This document shows positions 35,471 through 47,900 of a stretch of 64,000 nucleotides of DNA, piece by piece. Both the position numbers and the translations under genes were made by a program. Source of the stretch: Symsagittifera roscoffensis. Taxonomy: Eukaryota; Xenacoelomorpha; Acoela; Convolutidae. Below the pieces are notes generated by a model. It did no database searches, was not told the DNA's origin, and saw nothing but the letters and a program-made list of their open reading frames with translations. The DNA is taken from NCBI RefSeq assembly GCF_963678635.1, contig NC_087065.1, positions 52,273,858-52,337,857 on the forward strand, read 5' to 3'. Positions within the stretch are counted from its first letter, which is position 1; each line of letters starts with the position of its first letter.

Positions 35471-37479
35471 TGCTAATAAGGTGACCCCATATAAAACGAA
35501 GTTTTCAGCCGTGAAAACTTAGTTTTATTCAAATAAAGGTAATTTCTGGAGTTATTAGCTGCAATTTTGGGAATCAAAAACCTGAAAATTCAAAAAGTTT
35601 TTGCAAAAATTTTTATAAATTTTGATTTTTTAAATTTTTTTTTCGTTTTCTAGTGATATTTTTCAAAAACTGGTTTCCAATTGACCTATTTTACTGTGCC
35701 TCTCCTAAATTCTATTTTTGCTTAGGTTTTTTATCATAACATGCAGAAACAAAAAAACGACACCAACTTGTAAAAAAAACAAGTTTTTTTTTGTATTTCT
35801 TAAGTTTGATTGGAACTTTATGTGCTACTTGCACAGTAACCGGCTATCCTTGTTTAAATTTGTGGTGATTTGATTTTCTGTATAGCAATTAATGTGATAC
35901 TCGGCTTCGCCTGTATATAGAATATGCCCTTTTGCACAAATGAGCGAAAGCGTAGCTTAGTGTTATTTTTCTGCACCTGTATTTAAAAGTAAAAGCTTTG
36001 AAATCGAGGTTAATTTCACATATCAGCGTAGATGGGAATTTTGGTGTATTGATTTTGTTTATTCGCAGTATATTAAAGACAATTTGCAGTTAATCTACGC
36101 CTCTCTGGCGCGGTCAATCTGGCGACTGAGGTTCAGTATGGCGGTTTTGGGTTCGATTTCTACATAACCATTATATTTTCGATATTTTCGAAAATTTATT
36201 TCTCATTTTTTTTCTGAATAACCGGTTTTTTTCTAAGTCAACTGAAGATTTTTTAAAAGCTCTCACTATTTGTTTTCTCCTTTTTGTAAATTGCTATTCA
36301 AATTTGTTTTTCACACACTTACTAGTTTTGATGGAAGTTTTGTGCTCAATTTTGCGGATTATTGAGATTTGAACTTCCAAGCAAAATATAGGTAAAATTA
36401 AATTAATATTAGTTTTATTGTTTCGTGGGCTATACAAAAAGACCTTTTGAATGTTTAATTAGAAAAGAACGCTTGGAAATTGAGTTTTCGGCATTGCCTG
36501 TGGAATCAGGTGCCCTTGTCTTTACGCCGGTGAATTGATATGAAATTTGAAAGAAATTCCATGTGCGATAAAGGCTTCAGTTGACTGTGTTTTTATTTCT
36601 GATTTTTTGATGATTCGAACTTTTTTGTTTCTCCATTAGAAGTTTTGGAATAATATTTGAAAAATTTCGTCTGAATTCAACGGTTGTTTGAATCATTTAT
36701 CTGCAGAACTAACTAAATTTATTTGAATGTATTGCGTTGTCACCATGAAAAAAGTTATCATCACGGAACAATTATCTGGCTGTTAATGAAAACACCCACT
36801 TGGCCACTATATAAAATGGAAAATTGAATTAGACAGAATTGGTCTTTCAGAATGGTAATCTGAAATAATCGCAAAATAGAGCTCTGGTTTTTCTTTTTTC
36901 AAGTGAAACTTAAACTGATTAAAAAATAGATCACCTCTCATGGCGGTGATAAGCATTTCCTTTTTGGGTCGGACTAAATGTGGAATGCATCAAATATAAC
37001 GAATTAAAGGTCATCATCCATCGAAGCGTAGTCTTCTTTATGTCTTATTAATCTGAAAACGAAAAGAGAAATAAAATATATGGATCAACAGACAAATTGA
37101 CCTTTTTTGAAGACTTTTTCGACCTAATTTGTTGAATCGTTTTCAATTTCCGAGCTATTCAGTAGCATTAGAATTACCTTATTTGGCAATCAGTCGGTCA
37201 AACCCCTATGTAATAAAAAGGCGCCGAAACCCCTCCTCGTCCCACGCTATTGGTAATATGCCTTGATATCCTTAAATAGATTACCGGCGACCGATTACAA
37301 TTGCAGATCCCTATCAATGGGTCAATGATATCTCGGATGAACAACTCGGCTGTTATTTAATACGACTTGGTTTAGATTCTGCTACGATTTCATATAGTGT
37401 AGTTTATTACTGAATAGATTAAGATTTTTAAGATCTGTATGTCGATCCTCCACTATGGCTGAAAGTTTTTAAATTTGTA
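35471..37479. other. non-coding interval with one tRNA-like fragment
   Basis: AT-rich. An 'agcttcgcc'-type word lies at about 35895. A tRNA-like element is listed separately at 36104-36165. No gene is recognised. Confidence 0.4.
36104..36165 (+). repeat. tRNA-like element
   Basis: CTGGCGCGGTCAATCTGGCG resembles an A box and GGGTTCGATTTC is a good B box, about 32 bp apart. Acceptor arms are not recognisable. Confidence 0.4.
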
Positions 37480-37935
37480 ATGAACGTAGTGAAGATTCTT
37501 ATATAGTCTTGGTGATTTTTTTGTTTTAGGAAAAAATTTTTAAATGCTTTTATAACTACAGATGTGCATTCACACATATTGATACCCAAATAAATGCACT
37601 TAGGTATATATGCACTTTTTGAGTTCAATTCAAAATCATCTGCTGAAAGTGACGGAAGTAGCACTCTCCAAATAGGAACGTGGAAATGGCGCGAAAAAAC
37701 GTGAACGATTTCCAGTTTCGAAAGTGGAATTAATTTTAAGATTTCCAGCGGAATAAAAACTTTAGCTGTTGATCCAGATTTCTCAAGTTGGGTTAATGTT
37801 ATCAAAAAAGCACCATTCATAAATCGTTCTAGAAATTCTAATTGCTTAAAGGGCATCTATTTTTGCTTAGAAATTCGAAAGTCTCGTTTAGTTGCGTTCA
37901 TTGCTCTTTTCCAATCTTCGATTGGCTATTTTCGC
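37480..37935 (+). repeat. family-C repeat, long copy
   Basis: It has all family blocks: AATGAACGTAGTGAAGATTC, TTATATAGTC, CGTGAACGATTTCCAG, TTTCGAAAGTGGA, GCGGAATAAAA and the terminal TTCATTGCTCTTTTCCAATC. It ends about 130 bp before the zinc-finger gene and may supply part of its promoter region. Confidence 0.65.
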
Positions 37936-38067
37936 TAACTAGTGATCAATTTTTATGACAAGTTTTTAGCTTTTTCATAACATCACGCGTAGTTTTTTAA
38001 AGTAACGATACCGAAATTTTGATCAAGCTTTTAGATAATCTTGAGCTTTCTCTTTGTCTTATAAACA

Positions 38068-38616
38068 ATGACGTTAAAATCACTCGACTTTTCTGTGCAC
38101 TTGGACGTGGATAGACTGGAACATATCTTGGCGCAGATTAATTCAGTCCAATCGCTCATCATAGATGCTGCAACTTCCCTTACTTTCGGTCAAATCCACT
38201 TTTCTCTCTCTGATCACTTTGAGGACGCAAACAACCGCAGTCAGATGTTGAGTAGCGTGAAAAAGTGTTTGAAGCGCAAGACATGCTCGCCCGTTGAGAG
38301 TGCAAGTGAGCGAAAGTCGAAGCGTCTCATTGAGCCGATAGCTCGCAAAGACGTCCAAACTGCGCTGAAGGACCTTAACTTGATGCCTGACATCGGAGCT
38401 GATTTAGCATGTGCTATGTGTCCGTATATTGCCACCCAAAAAGGAAGTCTTAAGATTCATTACAAATTGAAGCACCTCGGAGGCGCCGATTTGATTATGA
38501 CTTGTCAAATTTGTCAAACTAAATTGAAAACTAGGTCTTATATGAAGAAACATTACATGAAAGTGCATAAATTGTTAGAAAACGCAGCTCAAAACATGAC
38601 AAATTCAAATCTATAG
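38068..38616 (+). CDS. small protein with two C2H2 zinc fingers
   Basis: A single-exon frame of 182 residues from ATG (AACAATG context) to TAG. Residues ~1-60 are helical and leucine-rich. Residues 75-95 are basic (KKCLKRK, SERKSKR), a likely nuclear localisation signal. Residues ~124-147 and ~152-175 are two C2H2 fingers: CAMC-x12-HYKLKH and CQIC-x12-HYMKVH. Base composition and amino-acid use are gene-like and differ from the flanking repeats. The family beyond C2H2 is not recognised. It could be a nucleic-acid-binding regulator, or a domesticated or transposon-borne finger protein. No AATAAA is seen close downstream. Confidence 0.65.
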   Translation: MTLKSLDFSVHLDVDRLEHILAQINSVQSLIIDAATSLTFGQIHFSLSDHFEDANNRSQMLSSVKKCLKRKTCSPVESASERKSKRLIEPIARKDVQTALKDLNLMPDIGADLACAMCPYIATQKGSLKIHYKLKHLGGADLIMTCQICQTKLKTRSYMKKHYMKVHKLLENAAQNMTNSNL

Positions 38617-40552
38617 AAATTCGTGGGACTCACAGGATTGTTGAATTAAAAGACTCACAGACTGCAGTCGATATCCATAAATTAACAAACGTAGCTTTAA
38701 AGTAATGATCAAATAATGTTTCCTAAAAATTTACATGATTTGTCGCTTTAGATTTGTATGTGTTCCTAGCTGAGAAGATTTTGTTAAATTGTATGATTCT
38801 ATGAACTTTCGGAATCTAATTGAAAACAGTGCTGGCTTAAAATATCCGTACAAAGCAAAAATAGAAAATTTACACCCATTTTTAGGCTTCATTTTTTGAT
38901 GTAAAATATCTGTACATTTTTTTAAAAAAATTTTTGGTGTAAAATATTCGTACATTTTTTCATTTTTTGCTGTTCAATATCCGTAGAAGAAAAGAATCGA
39001 AGTCACCCGTTTTTGCGCTTCATTTTACACCTGTTTTCATTTTTGGTGAGTACTTCCTCGCAAATTAACTTACTGGGAGTTGATTTCACCACAAGGGTTG
39101 CGTTGATGTTGTGTTGATTTGGGCAATGGTTTCGACTTCCTGAGGGGGCAAAGGGAAGCGTACCACCCCCTAAATCAACAACTACGGAGGGGTAGTTGTG
39201 AAAAGGGTCCATTAGGGATCTCGCTGGTAAAATCTGTGTACACAAATGAAAGTAGCGGTTCAATATGAAAACCAAAACATCAAAAAAAGTATGGCGTTGT
39301 TTTGTGTTACAACTTGAGTTACAATTTGAATTACAAAAGTTACAAATTGATTCTGGCTACCACTATTTCTCTCAAGTTGAGTTAGTTTCAGCACAACGAT
39401 GTCACTGATTAAGCATTCTGGAAACCCTATCAGTTTCTACGTGATTTTAAGTTTTCCTATTGAAAGTCAAATTTTTTCTTTCCAATTACAATAAAAACGA
39501 AAGAATTTTCAAATCAATAATTGTAAGCATTCTGAGGTATTTTTTCTTCAAGTTTCTCTTGAAAATACCTTCCGTACAACTGTGAAATTGACGCATGGAG
39601 AATTCTTTCAAACTGAACATTTGCTCTGAGCTATAGCGAGTCAAGATCACTAAATCACATTTTATTATATTATAATATGCACATATGGTTTCAGATTCAG
39701 AGCTTAAGTTCCATCTATTGTTTGTATAAAGTAAACGTATTTTTCTATGCGTTTTTTACTCAACTGGCCTCGTTTTATGCAGTCACACATAGATGAAGAA
39801 ATTTATGTATTGCTTCATATAAAACGCGCAAATCTTTTCGCTTATATAATTAGTTTTTCTTTGTTGGCAAGCCATTCGGTCGCACTTTGAAATAGATTGG
39901 TACATGCTTTATAATTGAGTAAATTTTGTTTTGAAGTCTTATTTGAGAACAATTGGTACCTTCATTTGAAATGTGCCTTCGTTTTCTGAATAAATTTTAT
40001 TCTTTAACGAGGTCTCGCGCTGTTACTGATAAGCAGTTTTAAAATTCAACAAATGGTGTCTAGCGTGTGGTAAGTCCAACTTTGAGCTTCATGATTTGTT
40101 TGTCAATAATTTGGCGTTTAACATTTTGTATTTTTTTTCGAAGGGGTTCGATTCTTCTTCATGTTCATCAAAAACTTGAAAAAAATACTTTGAAGGAAGG
40201 AATACTGAGTCGCGTATTTTATATAGAACTGAAATATTAAATATTTTTAAAAATACTCGTATCTTTGAATCAATCGAGGTTCCATTTTAAATTTTTATTA
40301 AAAAATTCTACTTTATTTGCAGGATAACCATTTCGAAGCTTAACTGAAATATATACTTTCGAAGGTTGATTTTCCTAGGGTTGGAAGCAACCTCACGTTT
40401 TAAATTCCAGTTTACGAGTTTTTTCCTATCATTTTCTAAGAGCAAAAAGAAAGAAAACGCCGTCAATAAAAGCAAAAGCAAAGAGTTTTTGTTTGCTAGG
40501 ATTCGTTTTTTCCTTACTGTAATAATCAAAGACAATGAGAGTAACTAGTGTT
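38617..40552. other. non-coding interval with short tandem words
   Basis: Four diverged 'AATAT(C/T)CGTAC' words with TTTTTT spacers at about 38848-38985 form a loose tandem array. A stretch at 39110-39200 is GC-richer but not coding. Nothing else is recognised. Confidence 0.4.
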
Positions 40553-42105
40553 TGTTATTGCTCGTACTTTCGTAACGAAAGTAACGGAATATTTGTGCTC
40601 GTGGTCGTTTTTTTTTGACAAATTTCGACTTTAAAACTAGCCATTTTTAACAGAATTTTTTTAACAATTAAAATGTATTGCTGTCTTGAGCTTAAAGTTG
40701 AAAAGATATTTCACCTGTGATCGTTTTTTGTTAGTTATGGGACTTCAAGGGTTGCCATTTTGGCCAATCTGGGACAATTAACGCGCCATATATTTCGCGC
40801 TGTCAATGCGTAAGCGGGGATTTATTTCGTCTTAAAAATCGTTCCAAATTGGTTGAAGGAAGCGTATTTGCCATAATTGATTTTCATTTTAATTTTATTA
40901 CATTTGATTTTGTCATGTTATTACTACTCTATAGACCTTAAAAGGCAGTCGGTACTCTCAGGGCTTCGCCTTGATATGAGCAGTTTTGTTGGTGCTTGAA
41001 ATGCTTTGAGGCCAAAATTTTGTAGGTTTTTGCATCGAGTTGTTTTTTTTTCTTAAAATTTTTTTCAATAAAGGCCAGGAAAATAGTGTCTTTTTCGATG
41101 CAAAATGGCCAAGATGTCGTCTAAAACATTTAATTTCAAAATGAATAAATGTTGAATCTTAAATCAAAATGAGAAAATGTTTATAAATGGTGGGTAGTCA
41201 GAAATTTTTCTTCAATTAAACCGTTAAAAAATTACAATTTTTTGTGATTGTGCCGGCAAATTTTTGTAGCAGCTAGCCGAATAATCTCTTTAGGTGCCAT
41301 TAGGATGCTTTTCATTGGTTTTTTTCTCTTGTTGTTATTTGTTATCCTTGTAGTCTTGAGACTATTGAGTTCAATTTATGATCCAACATTTTCAGCTAAA
41401 AAGGTAAAAAAAAAAAACATTTTATTTTGTGGGGGAAAAGTGCGCGAGTTGTTTTGCCACCAGTTAAACGCTTCTTTGCTCAATACGGGTATTTTGAGTA
41501 AGTTGAATTGGAGTAAGTTAAAAAGATGTTTGACAATCATCTAACCTAAGATTCTTTGTTCGGAATTAACAGAACAAGACTGCTCATATCAGGGCGAAGC
41601 CCTGAATGTTCCGAGTGCCTTTTAAGTTCTATGGAGCAGTAATAACATTAAAAAGTTAAATGCAATAAAACAAAAAAAAATTTTTTTTTTCTAAAATTTG
41701 AAATTTTTTAATGAAAATCATCCCCCACGCGCCATATAAAGAAGAAAAGGATAAATTTCGTTCCTTGTAACAAATCAATTATGGCAAATAAGTTTCTTTC
41801 AACCAATTTGGAACGATTTCTAAGACGGATTAACCCTCCGCTTACGCGTTAATAGCGCGAAATATATCGCGCGTTAATTGTCCCAAATTGGCCAAAATGG
41901 CAATCTTTAAACCCCCATAACTATACGAAAAATGATCACAGATGAGATATCTTTTCAATTTTAAGCTCAGTACAACAATAGTTTTCGAATTATATACAAA
42001 AGATTCCGTCAAAAATGGCTAGTTAAAAAGTCGAAATTTGTCTGAAGAAAAAAACCCACCCCGAGCACAAATATTCCGTTACTTTCGTTACGAAAGTTGG
42101 AACAA
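40553..42105. mobile_element. element with long inverted family-A arms
   Basis: A plus-oriented family-A copy (40553-40993) and a minus-oriented copy (41571-42105) face each other across about 580 bp. Outer ends read TTATTG(C/T)TC...ACTTTCGTAACGAAAGT on both arms. Inner ends read AGGGCTTCGCC...GATATGAGCAG. The spacer carries a small frame (41248-41544) with no recognised product. It may be a foldback or long-TIR DNA transposon whose arms also exist as solo copies. No target duplication could be fixed. Confidence 0.65.
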
Positions 42106-43358
42106 TAAAACGTAAGAAGGAATCCGACTGAATTGTAATCGAAATTGATTCAAATGGTTTCCATCATCTATCCCATACTATCCTTTCCTATATTTCAATC
42201 TACCCTAAGCTGTTCAAATCTACGCAGTTTTAATCTATATTTAAAGCAAGTATCATTTACTTCATCTCTTTGAAAAATCCTAGATATAATATTTCAGAAC
42301 AGATCAAAGGACCAGTAGATTTGATCAAAGAGTAATTGTCGCGCGCGCATAAATTATCGAAGCAACTTAAAGTTTGTTTGTTCAAAGTGGAAAATATCTC
42401 AAAACTTTTAATGCGTCGTTTTGCTCAGACTTTTAATGCGTCGATACTATGCTATGAACGTACAAAAATCAACAATCGCGAAGTAGCTACAATTAATTGG
42501 ATAGTGTAAGCTCTTTAATATGCAATGCTGAACAAATCTGATAGAAAAGTCCACAAAATTGTTACTGAAATTCAAAAAAAAAACGCTCTAGGAATAAGAC
42601 CGCCCAAGGCCAGGCCAAGGCAATAATGGGGGCGGGCGAGGGAGAAGGGTTTATTTTGCCTCTCGCATTGTCAAAAACATCAGCCATCTAGCGTGCCGGG
42701 AACCCTATTATACATTATAAAATCTCGATGGCATTTTTTAAAGTCTTAAAAGCCGTGAGTTGTTTTTTGATTACATTAGGAATATGGGGTCTGGGATTTT
42801 TCTTCTAATTATTTCCTATTGGTGTAACTGCGTTGAAAATTAGACGCTACTGAATTCAAGTTTATAAACGCTCACATAGCTCTAATTATTCTCTCTTTCG
42901 CTGTTTCAAGTTATCCGATGTTTTTGGTCAAAAAGTTTTTAGTTGATTGCTTAAATTAGCTTAAGTCTGACTTCAGTAACCTTATAATTGAAGTCCTTGT
43001 ATAAGTGAAAATCGCAGCCTTTCATGGCTTATCTGTTTGGTCAGCAACGATCAGCGTAGGGCTATCTTTAAATGTTGATGAACCATTCAAGAATTTTTGG
43101 TCAGCATTGACGTTTGTTTGGAAACGATGTGTAGACTAATGACAGATGAAATCCGGCCAGTTGTCTGCAAATGGTATAAAAAAACACAAAAAAAACTGCA
43201 CTTTTGGGCAACTTTGAATGTACCATTGCACAGTCAGAAAGGGCAGTGAGCCTGAAGAGCGCTGATGTTGTCTAGATTACTGTTATTAACAATTTCGGGA
43301 TAGTCTTTTCACTGCCGAAAAGACAGCAGTTCTGGTGGCACCAATGGTCGCTCAGTTT
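42106..43358. other. non-coding interval
   Basis: No gene or repeat is recognised. There is a purine/GC-rich patch at about 42600-42700. Confidence 0.35.
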
Positions 43359-45180
43359 TTAATCGGTTGAGGGCTTTGTGTAATGCAGACCGACTTGCAA
43401 CAGCCAATTGAACAGTTTTCTCGTCTGCTCCACACTATTGACACGTTGGTATGATGCTGCTGTTGACAGGTTTTGTTTCGTTTTTTGTATTGGTTTTCTG
43501 CAGTGCGAACGTCCCGGAAAAACGTTATGAGCATGCTCATTCTTCTCGGATACTTTGCTGTCCGTTAGAGTCATTGCTGTCACTTCAGTTATGTGAGCTC
43601 AATCTTGCGAAAACGGCAACCTTCACTGGTCTTTTTACTTAAGTCAACAGTGAGCAGATCATTTTTCGGAAATGATTTAACTTTTGGTTTGTTTGCCAAT
43701 TTTGGGTACTTCTCGCAGTTTTGAAAAAAAAATCGAAAGCAATTTTGTCAGGCATATCTATTCGCAACAAAGTTTTCATCAATTTTGTGGTGGAAACTCC
43801 GTTTGTTTGCTTTTTAATTAACGTAATGTATTTTGGCGCCGAATCGAATCCTGCTCGAGCAATCAAAATATTTTTCAATCTAAATTGATTGATTTAAATT
43901 CAAATTTTCATTTAATTGGAGTTTGTTTATAGTTTTGCGTTTAAACAAATTGAAATTTTTAAATGAAAACTTGAATTAATTTGAATTTTAGTTTAAAATG
44001 GACATCCCCACGGTTGAGATCAAATCGAGGCGGGAGCTTTCTTTGTGGAAGCAGTAGGTATTGATTGTTTTTTTGTTGACCTTGTCAGGGTCATCTTCCA
44101 AAGTTATGATCTCTGGCTAAGTGCCGTACGTCTTTTATCCGTTATAGGGGATATCTGATCAACGCTTCAGCTCTCATTGCTAATTGAATTTTACAAGATT
44201 AACTTAACGTTTCAGAACCGACTGAAAGGGGGTATTTTCTATGATTTTTGTGCTATTTGAAAGTTCTGATGGCGATGATATAATTCGGATGACTTAGCTT
44301 TCCAAATCACCTGTAGTCGTGTTTAAATGATGTCCAGAGATGTATATTGTTCGCACTAGTTGATCACAATTCTGGTTTTCGTTTCACACTTCGATTCCTT
44401 TCGGGGGATCCGTCCGATGGTCCCTAAGATACTTTTCCTTCAGTCTTAACTCTATGTGTTGGCTGTTGACCTTGTGAGAGTGGAATCAAGTTGAATTCAA
44501 GGTTTTTTTGGATGAGCCAGTCATTATCTGGCTCGTCCAAAAAATTTTACCTTTATAAAACGTATCTTTTCCCCAGGAATAAATTGGCCATCGTTCTATT
44601 TCTCATCGGTTTTGTTCATTATCGTTTCCTTCGAAACGTCGATGCTCGCGTTTCTTCTGATCTCGATTAACGAGCTCGTGGAATTCCCGTTTTTCTGGGG
44701 TTCATCAAAGCAAAATTTTACTGAATCGGTGGGACATGGAGACGTTAAAGTGCTACTTTTTATTTGAATGACTGTCATCGGCAACTGTGTTTACTTATTG
44801 TCAGGCCAATTAAGTTTTGGCTGCATTTCCGAGCCTATCCAGGGTATATTATCTTAGGAATCAATAGCGATTTCTCATTCAATGGTATTTAGTGGTTGAT
44901 CTTTCTTTCGGTCTTTTTGTTTGCTTTACCCTTTTTGACATCTCTTTGAGATAATTGAGCTCCCAGAATCTCATGCTTTGTTGTACTCATAGGCTTTTGT
45001 GCGGAGTCTTCTTTCCGTTTATCTTTGTTGGAGTGGAATCCACTGTTTAATAGATTAAACATTGATGTTACTGGCGCGCTATTTGCAAACTTCTTCAATG
45101 TGGAACCCACTGACAAAGGCTAATACATTCTGCATCGGAAGCCAATAACTTACCTTAGTTTTAACTTGCATTAGAATTTA
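43359..45180 (-). pseudogene. possible coding traces of an unrecognised gene
   Basis: Four minus-strand frames (45116-44889, 44784-44596, 43878-43639 and 43583-43359) have balanced amino-acid use, unlike chance frames nearby. The first contains GSTLKKFANSAPVTSMFNLL, preceded on the minus strand by a strong donor AAG|GTAAGT (GT at about 45155). Splice phases between the pieces could not be made consistent without a 34-nt intron. They may be exons of a real gene, fragments of a transposon, or chance. I recognise no domain. Confidence 0.25.
43899..43992. repeat. imperfect inverted repeat
   Basis: The left arm TTAAATTCAAATTTTCATTTAA pairs, with few mismatches, with TTTAAATGAAAACTTGAATT on the right, around a roughly 30-bp loop. 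AT-rich; hairpin-forming. Confidence 0.5.
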
Positions 45181-45644
45181 CACGTTGTATTCGCAAAAAT
45201 GTTTTCGCGACTTAAACAGTCAGTCTGATCCAATAGTTGGTTGTGATAGTCCAACATTGTTCAGCTCTATGGAATCATAATTACTATCAATTAAACTTTT
45301 TTCCGAAAAAGAGTTTCTGAAAGGGCTATTTTGGAATGTAAGGTGTAGTCGACAATAATTTTGGTTAAAAATTGTTTAAGATGAAAAGTAGGTGGTTGAT
45401 TAGGTTTGCAATAGGTGCTACATTACATCATTCACAAGGCTGCGGCAAATATACGTCGTTGTATAACCGATGGGCTTTGTTGAAAATCAATTGAACCTAA
45501 AAATTACGCGAAAAACACAAAAAAGAGCGGTAACTATATGTAAAATAACGTTGAGAATGCAAAATAACGTTGAGAATGCAAATAAATTGGACTTGGGAGG
45601 CCAGTTTTTTTTTCTTCATTTTTTGCCAAATATATTATATATTT
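45181..45644. other. non-coding interval with a 21-bp direct duplication
   Basis: AAAATAACGTTGAGAATGC occurs twice in direct succession near 45541-45582. No gene is recognised. Confidence 0.4.
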
Positions 45645-46265
45645 AAATACGGGCTTCACTAGCTCCCCATGTGTAAGTGTTTTCAACGCATAATTTTCAC
45701 ATGTTTAACAAAAGAATTTTTGCACATTTAAGCTATATCGTATAGTGCAATGCGTAAGAAATGTTACGATTTTCTCGTTTATGTATGCTGGGCTAATTTT
45801 GAGGCCCGAATGTAAGACTGTAGCTATGATGCCAGTATGGGAGGTGAGGAGAGTTCAACGTATTGTAAAGATGGGATTCAGCCATCTGTCTATCTATACA
45901 TCATTCTCTACATTTTTCAGCGGACTTTTCACTTGACGCATACAAAAATTTTTTCTCTGTATTGACCTGCTGAAATTGCAATTTTTTTTGCAACGGTTGA
46001 AACGCAGTTTTCTATGCTTTTATTTCAGTCTTAATTTCACCAAATTGGAAATTAGCAAACCCTATGGTGTGGCACGTTCATGGTTCTTTCGAAAAACTGG
46101 CCTCCAGAAAAATAACCCAAATATTTTCAGTTTTTGATATATGGCGATTTTTGTGGCTTTTTAGATGTTTTCAAAAATTGTCACAAAAACTTTGCCTAAC
46201 CTCTAAGCTTCTTGCTTCTACTTTGCTCAACCCATCTTGCTTCCAATTATGACTGCTCAATTTTT

Positions 46266-46322
46266 TTACCCATGCGATAAGCGAGGGTATTATAATAGGA
46301 TTCTAGAGTTTTTTTCAAGACC
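46266..46322 (+). repeat. family-B hairpin repeat, copy 4
   Basis: CCATGCGATAAGCGAGGGTA is followed by TTCTAGAGTTTTTTTC. It is the most diverged of the four copies. Confidence 0.5.
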
Positions 46323-46388
46323 CATTGTATTCCTGATGTACCTTGGTTCATAATGATACCAAATTTTGTAGTGTATCTTGCTCACTTA

Positions 46389-46452
46389 TCCTGGTGGTAA
46401 CGAATGCGCATGGAACGGCAAAGGTCCTTGATTCGAATCTGACCAGGACCAG
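46389..46452 (+). repeat. tRNA-like element
   Basis: TCCTGGTGGTAACGAATGCG may be an A box and TTGATTCGAATCT is a B box. It is followed by GACCAGGACC and a T-run, like a Pol III terminator. Confidence 0.45.
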
Positions 46453-46885
46453 TTTTTCCAAACTAAATATTCCGGTTCAAATATTTTGGCCTACTGTTTG
46501 TCTGCTTATGTTTTGTCGGCTTAGTTGCCACATCTAAGAATCGTTTATTTTAGCTGCAAGAAGTTTTCACTGCCGTTGCTTTAAGAATTTTAAACTTTCG
46601 GCTGAATCGAATTTTGCTTTTCACAGTGGTGGTAATTTTAGCAGCTCGATTTGTCAAAATTTCACTTTTTTTGTCTTATTCATCGGCTTAAAAATTTTCG
46701 GCTCAACTAATATCGACTTAGTGGCCTCTTATTGCGTTGTTAGGACCGAAAAAAGTTCTTGTGCCTCTGTGTATTTTTACAAGTGAAAAATTTTATGATT
46801 TTTTTTCGGCATGATTTTTTTTTCTGCTGCGGTATTTTCGGCTTTGTTACCGCTTGGTAATTATAAATTTAAATCCAATCAACCA

Positions 46886-46961
46886 TCCGGTGCATCTGGC
46901 GTGGAGGTGAAAGATTAGCTTGAGGCGGCAACGGCTTGCAGTTCGAATCCGGCCGGGGCCT
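46886..46961 (+). repeat. tRNA-like element
   Basis: TCTGGCGTGGAGGTGAAAGA may be a degenerate A box. CAGTTCGAATCCGG is a strong B box, followed by CCGGGGCC and T8. The matching 5' acceptor arm is absent. Confidence 0.5.
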
Positions 46962-47044
46962 TTTTTTTGCAAACTAGTACTTTTGTACTAGAGTTTTTGT
47001 ACTTTTTCGTATTATCGTCTTTTTGTCGGCTTGGTTCCCGTTGC

Positions 47045-47127
47045 TCGATGGTTCAGCTTCAATTCAAGTTACTGTAACCTCTTTGCTTGAGATGACTAAG
47101 CCCGGGAGTTCGATTCCAGTTGATACC
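47045..47127 (+). repeat. tRNA-like element
   Basis: CGATGGTTCAGCTTCAATTC may be an A box and GGGAGTTCGATTCC is a strong B box. Arms do not fold into a full cloverleaf by eye. Confidence 0.4.
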
Positions 47128-47900
47128 TGTTTCTCTTTTTGCAAGTAGAAAATTTTGGCTAGTTTAGATTATCCTTTTGTAAATTTGCCTTTCGTATAGC
47201 ATTCCCAAAGCTCTTTTTAGACTTTCCAATGGTGCAGGCAATTTTGTTCTGCATATTTTGGACTTCTGTTAGAATTTTCATTGACAAAAACGGTTTGTTT
47301 TTAATTCTTTCAGTTTGTTTTTAATCATTTTCATTCTTATTTGTATCGCAAGGTGTGCGAAGCTCAGCTTCGCCTCGGTGTTCGAAATATGATGTTTTTA
47401 TAATGTTTCAAACGTTTTCAAAACGCTTGGTGTTGTAACGTCACAAAATATGAAGTTCTCAACCCTATAGTTGGTTGCTGTCAAGAAACTCCCATGATTT
47501 GCAAACGGGTTCGTCAAGGTAGTCTCTGGGGTTGAGAATCTTAACGCGAATTTTGACTTCCCAAATCCGTAAAGTTTTCGAGATATGACGTTTGTTAATA
47601 ATTTTTTCAGAATCTGTAGGGTAATCTCAGGGATGTAAATTTTGCCTCCAAATGTGGTTGCTCAAACCATTTTCAATTTGAGATATGACTTTTTAGGAAT
47701 TTTCAGACATTTTCAAAAAACATGAATAAAAAATTCAAATTTTGAAATTCCCAACCCGATGGTGGGGTGATCTGTGTTCTCGCTGAGTTTGCAATTCTCG
47801 ACTCCAAAGTAGACAGTATTTCGACCCTATGAAGTTTGAATTTCTCGATTGATGGCAGGGTTATGTCAAGTATGTGACCTTCAAATAATACTGCTCTAAT

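Larger units (their letters stand above)
45645..47900 (+). repeat. family-E repeat, interrupted copy
   Basis: The 5' blocks (CCCCATGTGTAAGTG, TTTTTGCACATTTAAGC) lie at 45650-45740. Sub-repeats with 'AACCCTATAGTTGGTTGCTG' and 'GTTGAGAATCTTAACGC' lie at 47455-47900. Between them are a family-B copy and three tRNA-like elements, suggesting later insertions. Confidence 0.45.

Noticed and set aside
41248-41544. 98-residue frame with a hydrophobic segment
   Set aside because: No homology recognised; lies in the spacer of the inverted-arm element and the composition matches the background.
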